Positions 53,685-62,845 of a stretch of DNA of 64,000 nucleotides are shown in pieces. Position numbers and translations under genes: made by a program. Each line of letters opens with the position of its first letter. Within the stretch, counting starts at the first letter, position 1. The notes under the pieces were generated by a model that was not told where the DNA came from, did no database searches, and saw only the letters and a list, made by a program, of their open reading frames with translations. The DNA comes from an uncultured Bacteroidota bacterium (GTDB taxonomy: Bacteria; Bacteroidota; Bacteroidia; Bacteroidales; GWA2-32-17): contig CAILUD010000001.1 in the NCBI GenBank assembly GCA_903837285.1, positions 32,478 through 96,477 on the forward strand. Reading direction: 5' to 3'.

Positions 53685-55000
53685 TTAACAAAAGGTGTAA
53701 TAATTTTACTAAGTAAAATATTTATTCGGTTTAAATCAATAAATGTAAGAAAAAGAATAAAAAGAAATGGCAGGGCAGGGGTTCTGTATCTGACAAGTGC
53801 GCCTAAAACAGGTGTTGTTAAGCCGCATAATATAAACAGTATAAATACAAATGATAAACAAAACCAAAACCATGTAAAATTTTTAATATCTGGTTTCTTA
53901 TAAAAAATTATTGTTAAAATTAGTATTATAACAATTAACAAATTTTCTAATGCAGATGGAATAATCATTGCTGATTTTATTTCAAAAATATGTGGCCGAA
54001 AAAATGAGTTTATTAAAGCAACGGGAGTGTTTTTTGCAAAACTGATGAAAGATGGTTCAAGAACAGGTAAATCAATTCTACTTCCTACGTTAGGTGATTG
54101 ATTTATCATATTTATAAAATCGTGCTGCTTTGTTGCAGTTATTTCTACAAGATTATATTTTGGAAATAAAAGATGAAAAAAGAAAAAAGCAGAAATAATT
54201 AAAATATGAATTCCTGCAACAATAGGAAATGCAGGTATTTTTTTTAAATGTTTTATCGCAATTAAACTCGCTATTCCCGGCAATGCTGCAAGTAATACAT
54301 AAAATTTTGAAAAGAATAATAAAGTGATTGTTAAAATTAAAAAGATTAAAATCTTCCACGTAAATTTCTTTAAAAATAATTTGTTAACATAGTATACAGA
54401 AAGTCCTAATGCAAACATCAATATTCCCTCTTTTAACACACCCGAAGTCCATAAAAGAACTGATGGAATTAGAAAAATTGAAAATATTAGTGCATTTCTT
54501 TTATTTATAAAATAAGGGTAAAATACTTTAAAAATGGCTGTAAGTCCGGTGAATGAAATAAATGCCATAAAAATATTGTGAACGTTAAAATAACCAAACG
54601 AAAAAAGCATTAAAATAGCATTAAACCTAATAATTGTTCTATTATCGTTGTACAGATTATAGTCAAATTCTTTATGCCAGAAATTAGCCACATTGTAGTA
54701 TTGATCTAGATGAGGTGCATCAGCACCAATTCCAGTAATCATTCTTAAATAATCTATAGGATTGTTATGTATACTGTTAAATATTACTTTTCCATCATCA
54801 AAATATTTAAAAATATCCGACTCAGTTCTATTATTATAATAATATGAGTAAATAAATGTAAGTGCAAATGCGCTTAATATTTTAATTATAAATAGGCCAA
54901 AAAGGATTTTACGTGAAACATTGTCGATTCTGAAAAATGGCAATTTAAATATCAGAAAAGCAAATATTAATGTATATCCTAAACATAAAACAATTTCCAT
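53672..55000 (-). CDS. Polytopic membrane protein, unknown function
   Basis: About 442 aa from the ATG at 54998-55000; the reading six codons longer would need TTG. At least ten hydrophobic segments span the chain, among them LCLGYTLIFAFLIFKL, ILFGLFIIKILSAFALTFIY, ALIFSIFLIPSVLLW, ILIFLILTITLLFF and IHILIISAFFFFHLLF. A polar loop between the early segments (ESDIFKYFDDGKVIFNSIHN) contains aspartates, as in membrane glycosyltransferases and polymerases, and W-TSGVLKEGIL follows mid-chain. This layout recalls oligosaccharide- or lipid-linked sugar transferases and O-antigen polymerases, but I see no decisive motif. The gene overlaps the SDR gene by 13 nt and is probably first in its operon. Confidence 0.75.
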   Translation of the reverse strand: MEIVLCLGYTLIFAFLIFKLPFFRIDNVSRKILFGLFIIKILSAFALTFIYSYYYNNRTESDIFKYFDDGKVIFNSIHNNPIDYLRMITGIGADAPHLDQYYNVANFWHKEFDYNLYNDNRTIIRFNAILMLFSFGYFNVHNIFMAFISFTGLTAIFKVFYPYFINKRNALIFSIFLIPSVLLWTSGVLKEGILMFALGLSVYYVNKLFLKKFTWKILIFLILTITLLFFSKFYVLLAALPGIASLIAIKHLKKIPAFPIVAGIHILIISAFFFFHLLFPKYNLVEITATKQHDFINMINQSPNVGSRIDLPVLEPSFISFAKNTPVALINSFFRPHIFEIKSAMIIPSALENLLIVIILILTIIFYKKPDIKNFTWFWFCLSFVFILFILCGLTTPVLGALVRYRTPALPFLFILFLTFIDLNRINILLSKIITPFVKWKK

Positions 55001-55033
55001 ATATACTTGTTTGGACAAAGATAATTATTAAAT

Positions 55034-55074
55034 AATTAAACCTAACAGGTCTAAAATACCTGTTAGGTTTAATT
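55034..55074. terminator. Perfect 17-bp stem-loop
   Basis: The arms 55034-55050 and 55058-55074 (AATTAAACCTAACAGGT and its reverse complement) enclose a 7-nt loop. It lies just upstream of the membrane-protein start and beside a second terminator, so it may insulate the two - strand genes or be a mobile palindrome. Confidence 0.6.
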
Positions 55075-55082
55075 ACTACAAT

Positions 55083-55116
55083 AAAAAAACCTTGAATAAA
55101 AATTCAAGGTTTTTTT
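55083..55116. terminator. Bidirectional terminator after the SKYDAD-repeat gene
   Basis: AAAAAAACCTTGAAT (55083-55097) pairs perfectly with ATTCAAGGTTTTTTT (55102-55116) across a 4-nt loop. Read on the - strand it follows the stop codon of the 55137-55481 gene by about 20 nt. Confidence 0.9.
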
Positions 55117-55136
55117 ATTTTGCAAATTATTTAATT

Positions 55137-55481
55137 CTAATACATTAATTGCTTTTTATTTGTTTTTTGCCAGCCTGCATCATATTTGCTGTCAGCAAAG
55201 TAAATTATTAGATCAGCATCATATTTTGAATCAACAAAAAATATTTTCTTTTTGGCATCGTATTTTGAATCACAAAAAAACCATAAACCATTGTTATCGC
55301 CTGCATCGTATTGCGAGGTTACTTTATAAACTATTAAATCAGCATCGTATTTACTGTCAGCTACCCAAACTTTAACATCTGTATCATATTTAGAATCGCA
55401 ACTGAAAACTTTTTGCGAAAATGCATTTGATGAAATTAAAAAGCTAATTGCTAATCCGAAAAGTAAGATTATTTTTTTCAT
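55137..55481 (-). CDS. Secreted SKYDAD-repeat protein (DUF6150-like)
   Basis: 114 aa. The signal peptide MKKIILLFGLAISFLISSNAFS (cleaved before QKVFS) is followed by six short repeats around [DT]S[KQ]YDA[DGK] alternating with hydrophobic strands: DSKYDTDVKVWVADSKYDAD, LIVYKVTSQYDAG, WFFCDSKYDAK, KIFFVDSKYDAD, and LIIYFADSKYDAGW. The regular 14-20 residue spacing of strand and turn suggests a small repeat beta structure. From memory this resembles DUF6150, found in Bacteroidota; the function is unknown. The repeated Asp/Tyr/Asp turns could bind metal, which is speculation. It is monocistronic and divergent from the gene at 55588. Confidence 0.8.
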   Translation of the reverse strand: MKKIILLFGLAISFLISSNAFSQKVFSCDSKYDTDVKVWVADSKYDADLIVYKVTSQYDAGDNNGLWFFCDSKYDAKKKIFFVDSKYDADLIIYFADSKYDAGWQKTNKKQLMY

Positions 55482-55587
55482 AAAATTTTGTTGTTAGTAA
55501 AGTTAATTAAATTTTGGCAAACAAAAATTATACCTGCAAAATATTAATAGGTATTTTATACCTTGCAGTAATAATAATTTTAATGTT

Positions 55588-57789
55588 ATGAAGAAGATTT
55601 TTAAAGGTTTACTTATTATTATTCTAATAGTTATACTTGGAATTGGAGTCTTTTTTGGATATATGTATTTTAAAAATGTAAATAATCGTAATCCTTATAC
55701 TTTAGTTCCTAATGATGCTGTTTTTATAATAGAAACGAAGAATTTAAACGATGGCTGGAATGCAATAAGTCAAAGTAAAATTTGGAATCATTTAAAACAG
55801 AACCAATATTTTGCAGATATTAATGAGAGTGCAGCATCACTTGATTCATTAATGAAATATAACAAAACAATGGATATGTTGCTAAGCGACCGTCAGATGG
55901 TTGTTTCGGCACATATGATTTCTGCTACAGATTATAATTTTTTATTTGTTGTTGATGTTCAAAAGGCCGGACAAGCAACATTTTTAATGGAAACATTAAA
56001 TCTTATTTCAGATTACTCTGTTTCAAAAAGAGATTACGAAGGTATTGAGATAATTGATATGCTTGATGTTAAAACTAAAGAAACACTTTCTTTCGCATTT
56101 ATAGATAATTTAATGGTTGGGAGTTATACTTCTTCTTTAGTAGAAAGATCAATCGATCAACGTGATTCTGAATTTTGGATGAAAAATAAGAGGTTTCAAC
56201 TTGCAAAAGATGAAACAGAGTCATCTCTTTTTAATTTTTATATAAACTATAAAATAATTCCGGAGTATTTAAAATGTTATATGAGTGAAAGTAGCGAGCT
56301 TGTTGATGCACTTTCGCAAACAATGGCATATACAACTTTAAAATGCAATTTAGAAAATGAACGATTAAGTATGATTGGGTATTCTAATCTTTATGATAGT
56401 GTTCCATCGTATCTTAATGCATTATTGCAGGTTAAGCCAGGAAAAATGTCAGCTTTTGAAATAATACCTGATAATGCAGCATTGTACATGCCAATGTGTT
56501 TTAATGATTTTAATGATTTTTTCGAAAAACTTAAAGAGTATTATAAATCATCAGATACAACTGGTTACGAAGATTATAATGGAAATATAGCTAAAGTCGA
56601 AAAATATTTAAAGGTAAATTTAAAAGAAGATTTCTTTAGCTGGATTGGAAGTGAAATTGCTTTTGTAAAACTTCAACCAGAAGCTAATGCCAGAGAAGAA
56701 GATGTTGTGGTTGTAATAAAAGCTAATAATATTGATAATGCTCATGCTGGATTGGATCATTTGTTACGACAGATAAAAAGACGTACTCCTGTAAAATTTG
56801 AGGAGACTGAATACAATGGTTATCCGATAAATTATTTAAGTGTAAAAGGGTTCTTTAAAATGTTTCTTGGTAAAATGTTTGGTAAGCTTGAAAAACCATA
56901 CTTCACTTATATTGGCGATTATGTTGTTTTTTCAAATTCTGATAGTCAATTAATGGATTTTATTGATTCGTACAGTTCTGGAAAAACCCTTGAAAAAAAT
57001 GAAGCTTTCATGAACTTTAAAAACGATTTTGAAGATGAAGCAAATGTATCAGCTTTTATTCAAATGCCTAAGATTTATCAATATATGTATTTCTATGGAA
57101 AAGAAAGTACTCGAGATAGCATTAAACAAAATAAAGATTTGATTCTTAGTTTTGTTCGAATAGGATTTCAGTTAGTATCAGATGGTGATATGTTTAAAAC
57201 TTCACTTATTACAGAGCATGATCCGGATGCATTAAAAGATGAAACATTAGAAAAAATTGGTCGATCGGCAGAAGAACTTTTCTTTAATGAGTATGATAGC
57301 TTGCAGTTTAAAATTGATTTAACTGGAGTTCCACCAACTGATAATGCTCCATTAACACTTTATTATAATGATAAACTGGTAATGTCCGAAGGGAGTGTCA
57401 TTGATGGAAAACCAAGTGGAACATGGAAAAATTACTATCAATCTGGAAATCTTCAAAGTATAATAAAATATGAAGATGGCTTTGTAAGTGGTCATTGTGT
57501 GTTTTATTTTGATAGTGAAGAAGAAAGCATTAAAGCAGAAATGGATTTTATTCTGGATGAAATGCATGGTGATTATAAAGAATATTACGAAAATGGTAAA
57601 CCCAAAGCCTGGCTTGAAATAAAAGCAAATTTACAGGATGGCGATGCTGAATTTTATTACGATAGCGGAACAATAAAAGCAAAAGGACAGTATTCTGAAG
57701 GATTGATGGATGGTAAATGGAAATATTTTAGCGAAACTGGCCAGGAATTAGGTAAAAAGAAATTCTCTGAAGGAATAGAAAAAGAATAA
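55588..57789 (+). CDS. Membrane-anchored DUF3352-like protein with MORN/YwqK-like tail
   Basis: 733 aa. A single N-terminal membrane anchor (KGLLIIILIVILGIGVFFGY, residues 6-25) has no clear cleavage site. The large middle region (about 35-580) begins NPYTLVPNDAVFIIETKNLN, a pattern seen at the start of DUF3352-type proteins, and contains repeated alpha/beta halves (YMPMCFNDFNDFFEKLKEYY, FVKLQPEANAREEDVVVVIK). The last 140 residues are MORN/YwqK-like repeats: GKPSGTWKNYYQSGNLQSII, GFVSGHCVFYF, MHGDYKEYYENGKPKAWLEI, DGDAEFYYDSGTIKAKGQYS and EGLMDGKWKYF. Such repeats often mediate protein or lipid contacts. The overall function is unknown; the domain assignment in the middle is tentative. It is probably anchored in the inner membrane with the bulk in the periplasm. 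Confidence 0.75.
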   Translation: MKKIFKGLLIIILIVILGIGVFFGYMYFKNVNNRNPYTLVPNDAVFIIETKNLNDGWNAISQSKIWNHLKQNQYFADINESAASLDSLMKYNKTMDMLLSDRQMVVSAHMISATDYNFLFVVDVQKAGQATFLMETLNLISDYSVSKRDYEGIEIIDMLDVKTKETLSFAFIDNLMVGSYTSSLVERSIDQRDSEFWMKNKRFQLAKDETESSLFNFYINYKIIPEYLKCYMSESSELVDALSQTMAYTTLKCNLENERLSMIGYSNLYDSVPSYLNALLQVKPGKMSAFEIIPDNAALYMPMCFNDFNDFFEKLKEYYKSSDTTGYEDYNGNIAKVEKYLKVNLKEDFFSWIGSEIAFVKLQPEANAREEDVVVVIKANNIDNAHAGLDHLLRQIKRRTPVKFEETEYNGYPINYLSVKGFFKMFLGKMFGKLEKPYFTYIGDYVVFSNSDSQLMDFIDSYSSGKTLEKNEAFMNFKNDFEDEANVSAFIQMPKIYQYMYFYGKESTRDSIKQNKDLILSFVRIGFQLVSDGDMFKTSLITEHDPDALKDETLEKIGRSAEELFFNEYDSLQFKIDLTGVPPTDNAPLTLYYNDKLVMSEGSVIDGKPSGTWKNYYQSGNLQSIIKYEDGFVSGHCVFYFDSEEESIKAEMDFILDEMHGDYKEYYENGKPKAWLEIKANLQDGDAEFYYDSGTIKAKGQYSEGLMDGKWKYFSETGQELGKKKFSEGIEKE

Positions 57790-57820
57790 TAAATTAATTT
57801 CTTGTCTTGCTTTGCCTTAT

Positions 57821-57859
57821 CTTGCCTCGGCCTGGCTTGCCTCGGCCTTCAGGCCGAGG
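57821..57859. repeat. GC-rich duplicated motif with hairpin
   Basis: CTTGCCTCGGCCT occurs twice in a row (57821 and 57836). The second copy forms a 9-bp hairpin, CCTCGGCCT (57840-57848) with AGGCCGAGG (57851-57859) across a 2-nt gap. It is strikingly GC-rich for this window and has no T run, so it is not an ordinary terminator. Confidence 0.6.
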
Positions 57860-57982
57860 AACACCAGAATAAAAATTATTCGGCTTTAGCCATAAATTAT
57901 TATCTAATATTATATTAACAAGAATTATGAAAAAGAATTTTTAGTGGAGTTAGAAAATGAATTATCAATTTAAAATTTTAAT

Positions 57983-57990
57983 TACCTTCG
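57983..57990 (+). promoter_or_regulatory. -7-like element TACCTTCG of the FKBP gene
   Basis: TACCTTCG is one base from TAnnTTTG and would start transcription near 57997. That lies downstream of the first in-frame ATG (57957) and upstream of the lipoprotein ATG (58014), supporting the later start. Confidence 0.4.
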
Positions 57991-58013
57991 TGCAAAATTT
58001 AAAAAGCAAAAAA

Positions 58014-58703
58014 ATGAGAAAATCTTTAGTTTATGTTTCTTTCATTGCAGTTACGATGATACTCGCTTCATGTGGTGATAAAAAAGACGATAGTGCTGTA
58101 AAACTTACAAATAATCGCGATTCATTGAGTTATTCATTTGGAGTAAATGTTGGTTCAAGTATGAAACAAGAAGGAATTGATACTATTATTAACCTCGATA
58201 TTTTTACTCAAGGTTTTAATGCAGTTCTAACTAATAATAATCCAGTTCTTACTAGCGAACAAGCATTAGAAGTATTAAAAGCTTATTTTACTAAACTTCA
58301 GTCAAAGGAGTTTGAAAAAGGAAAAGGTGAAGGCGAAAAATTCTTAGCTGAAAATGCTCAGAAAGAAGGCGTTAAAACACTTCCAAGCGGATTGCAATAT
58401 AAAATTATTTCAGAAGGAAAAGGTGCAAAACCAACCGCTGAAAGTACTGTAAAAGTTCATTATACTGGAAAATTATTAGATGGTAAAGTATTTGATAGCT
58501 CAGTTGGAAAAGAACCTGTTACATTTCCATTAAACCAGGTTATTCCAGGTTGGACAGAGGGAATTCAACTTATGTCTGTTGGTTCAAAAATTGAATTATA
58601 CATTCCTTATAACTTAGCTTACGGCGAAAAAGGTATGCAAGGAGCAATTCCTCCATATGCAACTTTAGTATTCGAAGTTGAATTAATAGGAATAGAGAAA
58701 TAA
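58014..58703 (+). CDS. FKBP-type peptidyl-prolyl cis-trans isomerase, lipoprotein
   Basis: About 229 aa from the ATG at 58014. This start gives a lipoprotein signal [20 protein letters not shown] with the lipid Cys at residue 20; the ATG 57 nt upstream would bury it. A helical FKBP-N dimerisation domain (about residues 35-120: [40 protein letters not shown]) links to a canonical FKBP_C domain (about 125-229). FKBP_C landmarks are [51 protein letters not shown] and [17 protein letters not shown], with active-site Tyr, Phe/Asp and Trp present. It catalyses prolyl isomerisation and chaperoning of exported proteins at the envelope, of the FkpA/Mip type. A strong terminator follows. Confidence 0.93.
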   Translation: MRKSLVYVSFIAVTMILASCGDKKDDSAVKLTNNRDSLSYSFGVNVGSSMKQEGIDTIINLDIFTQGFNAVLTNNNPVLTSEQALEVLKAYFTKLQSKEFEKGKGEGEKFLAENAQKEGVKTLPSGLQYKIISEGKGAKPTAESTVKVHYTGKLLDGKVFDSSVGKEPVTFPLNQVIPGWTEGIQLMSVGSKIELYIPYNLAYGEKGMQGAIPPYATLVFEVELIGIEK

Positions 58704-58724
58704 TAAATACAATATTCTAAAATT

Positions 58725-58757
58725 AAGCCTCACATGAAAATGTGAGGCTTTTTTATT
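58725..58757 (+). terminator. Terminator of the FKBP gene
   Basis: AAGCCTCACAT (58725-58735), a GAAA tetraloop and ATGTGAGGCTT (58740-58750) form a perfect 11-bp stem followed by TTTTATTTT. Confidence 0.95.
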
Positions 58758-58820
58758 TTAATTTAAGTTGCCACAGATTTAATTTTCATTTTTTATAGTC
58801 TTTTAAATTGGTGATATACT

Positions 58821-58942
58821 TATTATAAAAAAGGAGCCCAACCAATTGCCTGCCTGAAGGTACCTCTTTTATGAAAAGAGAAGGTTGATTAATAAAAAAT
58901 CGGGCTATTTTATAATCCGCCGGGGCGGATAAATGGTATTAT
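58821..58942. repeat. Dispersed structured intergenic repeat, copy C
   Basis: The left arm ATTATAAAA...GGAGCCC pairs with the right arm GGGCTATTTTATAAT. The loop holds CTCTTTTATGAAAAGAG and GATTAATAAAAAATCGGGC, followed by CCGCCGGGGCGG and ATAAATGGTATTAT. The right half matches copy B closely; the left half has diverged. It lies between convergent FKBP and gyrB, flanked by a terminator on each side; together these fill the 305-nt gap and no gene is seen. Confidence 0.75.
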
Positions 58943-58948
58943 ATATAA

Positions 58949-58982
58949 AAAAAACCTCAGATTTATTTATCTGAGGTTTTTT
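58949..58982. terminator. Terminator of gyrB (bidirectional)
   Basis: AAAAAACCTCAGAT (58949-58962) pairs perfectly with ATCTGAGGTTTTTT (58969-58982) across a 6-nt loop, ending 26 nt before the gyrB stop codon on the - strand. Confidence 0.92.
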
Positions 58983-59008
58983 ATTCTATAATTTGTTATA
59001 TTTAATTG

Positions 59009-60976
<1,968 letters not shown>

Positions 60977-61009
60977 CTATATCTTTTTCTTGTTTTTTTT
61001 AATGCAGTG

Positions 61010-61017
61010 CGAAGGTA
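61010..61017 (-). promoter_or_regulatory. -7-like element TACCTTCG of gyrB
   Basis: On the - strand the sequence reads TTACCTTCGCAC, one base from TAnnTTTG and identical to the octamer before the FKBP gene. No clear TTTG lies at -33. Confidence 0.4.
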
Positions 61018-61098
61018 AGAAATAGTCTTCTTAAATACTAGTGAATATCAATAAAACTAAGACTTTGTTAATAAGTTTTTATGTGTGTAATTATAAAA

Positions 61099-61127
61099 AA
61101 AAACAGGTTGAAAATCAGCCTGTTTTT
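61099..61127. terminator. Terminator of the outer-membrane barrel gene
   Basis: AAAAACAGGTTGA (61099-61111) pairs with TCAGCCTGTTTTT (61115-61127), including one G-T/C-A-type irregular pair depending on strand, with a 3-nt loop. It separates the barrel gene from the gyrB promoter. Confidence 0.8.
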
Positions 61128-61166
61128 ATTATAGAAAAAAGATGTTTTTTATTGAAAAATAATCTA

Positions 61167-62834
61167 TTAAAAAGAATAAGTTAATCCTCCTAGAATATTA
61201 AATCCTTGAGTCGGGTAAAAATTCCAATAATACTTTTTTGATGCTGTTATATTATTTAAATTTAAAAATGCAGATAAAACTTTTGAGTAACGATATTCAA
61301 TTCCAATATTTGCATCTATAGTATTTTTTAATTTAAATGGAGAATCAGGTGTTCTGAAATTTGGTGCATATCTGTCGCCTAAACAAAATACATCTAATGC
61401 TACTATAATTTTATTGCGTAAATTATAGCGTGTTGTTAAGGTAACATCCCATTCTGGTTTATGCCATGGTTTATCAAGAGTTTTAAGAGTGTATTTGTAA
61501 TAATTACCTTTCAAGAAAATATTTAATTTTTCAGAGTTTTTATAAGATACTTCTCCATTAAAATGTAAAAGTTCCACTTTATCATAAACTACATCAAAGT
61601 AATTACCAATTGCCATGGAATCGTTAACATTTACGAAGAAATACATATTATCATATGTTCCATATGTTCCTTTAACTAGAAAAGAAATTTTCTTACTGAA
61701 ATTGCCTTTAAGCCCTGCAAAAATATTTATTTTGTTATTTGTATTGTTCATCTGTAATCCTGGTCTTGTATAGGGATTTTCTTTTGCCATCTTTGAAAAA
61801 TGATTCTGAATCATTCCTCCATCAATACCTATAAATGGTATTAAAAAATTCTCTATAACATTATATTGCATATTAACATTTGGATAGAAATGATAAAAAG
61901 TTGAGTCGGAATATGCATCAACATTCATAGCTAAACCACAATTAATTTTCCAGTTATCACCTGATAGCCTTACCCATGGATTAATTGTTACCAAAGCATT
62001 GTTAAGGGTATCCATTGCCGAATTTTTATTTATCCATGATATCCCAATTGTTCCACCAATTAATTCATTTTTATAAAAACTATTTACATCTGCTCTTAAG
62101 TCAAAAAGGTTTTGATAGCTTTTATAATGATCTTCAAAATATTCGTATTTTAAATTTACATCATAATTAATATGTGTAGAATCTTTATAGTTTGTTAGCA
62201 AACCAGCATTTCCTGTTATTGTGTTATAATGTTGAAAAACTTGTTTTTTTTCTATAACTGTGTCGGTAAAGGCTGTGTCGTAACCATAATAATGAAGAGC
62301 ATTTCTTATGTATGATGCATCACCGTATAATGTGGAGTTTTCGAAAAACTTTTTGCCAAAAATTTTTACATTATTATCGCTATACGATGCAGGGGATTTA
62401 AAATCGTTAGCAAGTTTTAATTTTGTTATGGAAGAATTATGTTTTATATAAAAACCTCCAGAATAATCTTTTGATCTTAGCATATTAATTCCACCTTCAC
62501 CTAGTAAAGTGTTATAATTGCCATACCCAGCTTTTAAATATGTTGAATAAAGTTTAGATATTGGTTCGCCAACCATTTTTGCTGGTTGAATAGGCAATAC
62601 TTGAAAATCTACCGGAAGTTGTGTAGGATACACTTTATAGTTAAAAATATTTTTTACTCCTGATGTGTCATTAATCTCAGGTAATAAATTTATTTTGTAT
62701 GCATCGCCAACTGTAGGATCGTATGGCTTTACTACAATTACATTGTCGTTTAATTTTGTTTGCGAAATAGCTACTTTGTTAAAAGTAAGTAATGTGCAAA
62801 TAAATATCGTTGTTATAACCAAAATATTTTTCAT
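61167..62834 (-). CDS. Plug-less TonB-receptor-like outer-membrane beta-barrel protein
   Basis: 555 aa. The signal peptide (MKNILVITTIFICTLLTFNKVAISQ) is followed by a short conserved-looking N-terminal segment, VIVVKPYDPTVGDAYKINLL, then PEINDT and PTQLPVDFQVLPIQPAKMVG. A run of amphipathic beta strands then continues to the end (STYLKAGYGNYNTLLGEGGI, YSGGFYIKHNSSITKLKLAN, KNTIDANIGIEYRYSKVLSA, FNILGGLTYSF). It ends in Phe, as outer-membrane barrels do. It looks like the barrel of a TonB-dependent receptor without a plug or carboxypeptidase-like domain, so the substrate and energy coupling are unknown. It lies 11 nt after a TPR-protein gene on the same strand; the pair probably acts together at the outer membrane. 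Confidence 0.8.
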   Translation of the reverse strand: MKNILVITTIFICTLLTFNKVAISQTKLNDNVIVVKPYDPTVGDAYKINLLPEINDTSGVKNIFNYKVYPTQLPVDFQVLPIQPAKMVGEPISKLYSTYLKAGYGNYNTLLGEGGINMLRSKDYSGGFYIKHNSSITKLKLANDFKSPASYSDNNVKIFGKKFFENSTLYGDASYIRNALHYYGYDTAFTDTVIEKKQVFQHYNTITGNAGLLTNYKDSTHINYDVNLKYEYFEDHYKSYQNLFDLRADVNSFYKNELIGGTIGISWINKNSAMDTLNNALVTINPWVRLSGDNWKINCGLAMNVDAYSDSTFYHFYPNVNMQYNVIENFLIPFIGIDGGMIQNHFSKMAKENPYTRPGLQMNNTNNKINIFAGLKGNFSKKISFLVKGTYGTYDNMYFFVNVNDSMAIGNYFDVVYDKVELLHFNGEVSYKNSEKLNIFLKGNYYKYTLKTLDKPWHKPEWDVTLTTRYNLRNKIIVALDVFCLGDRYAPNFRTPDSPFKLKNTIDANIGIEYRYSKVLSAFLNLNNITASKKYYWNFYPTQGFNILGGLTYSF

Positions 62835-62845
62835 AACTGTTTCGG

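Noticed and set aside
57957..58013. Earlier ATG for the FKBP protein
   Set aside because: It would place 19 residues before a proper lipoprotein signal peptide, and a -7-like promoter element lies within this stretch.
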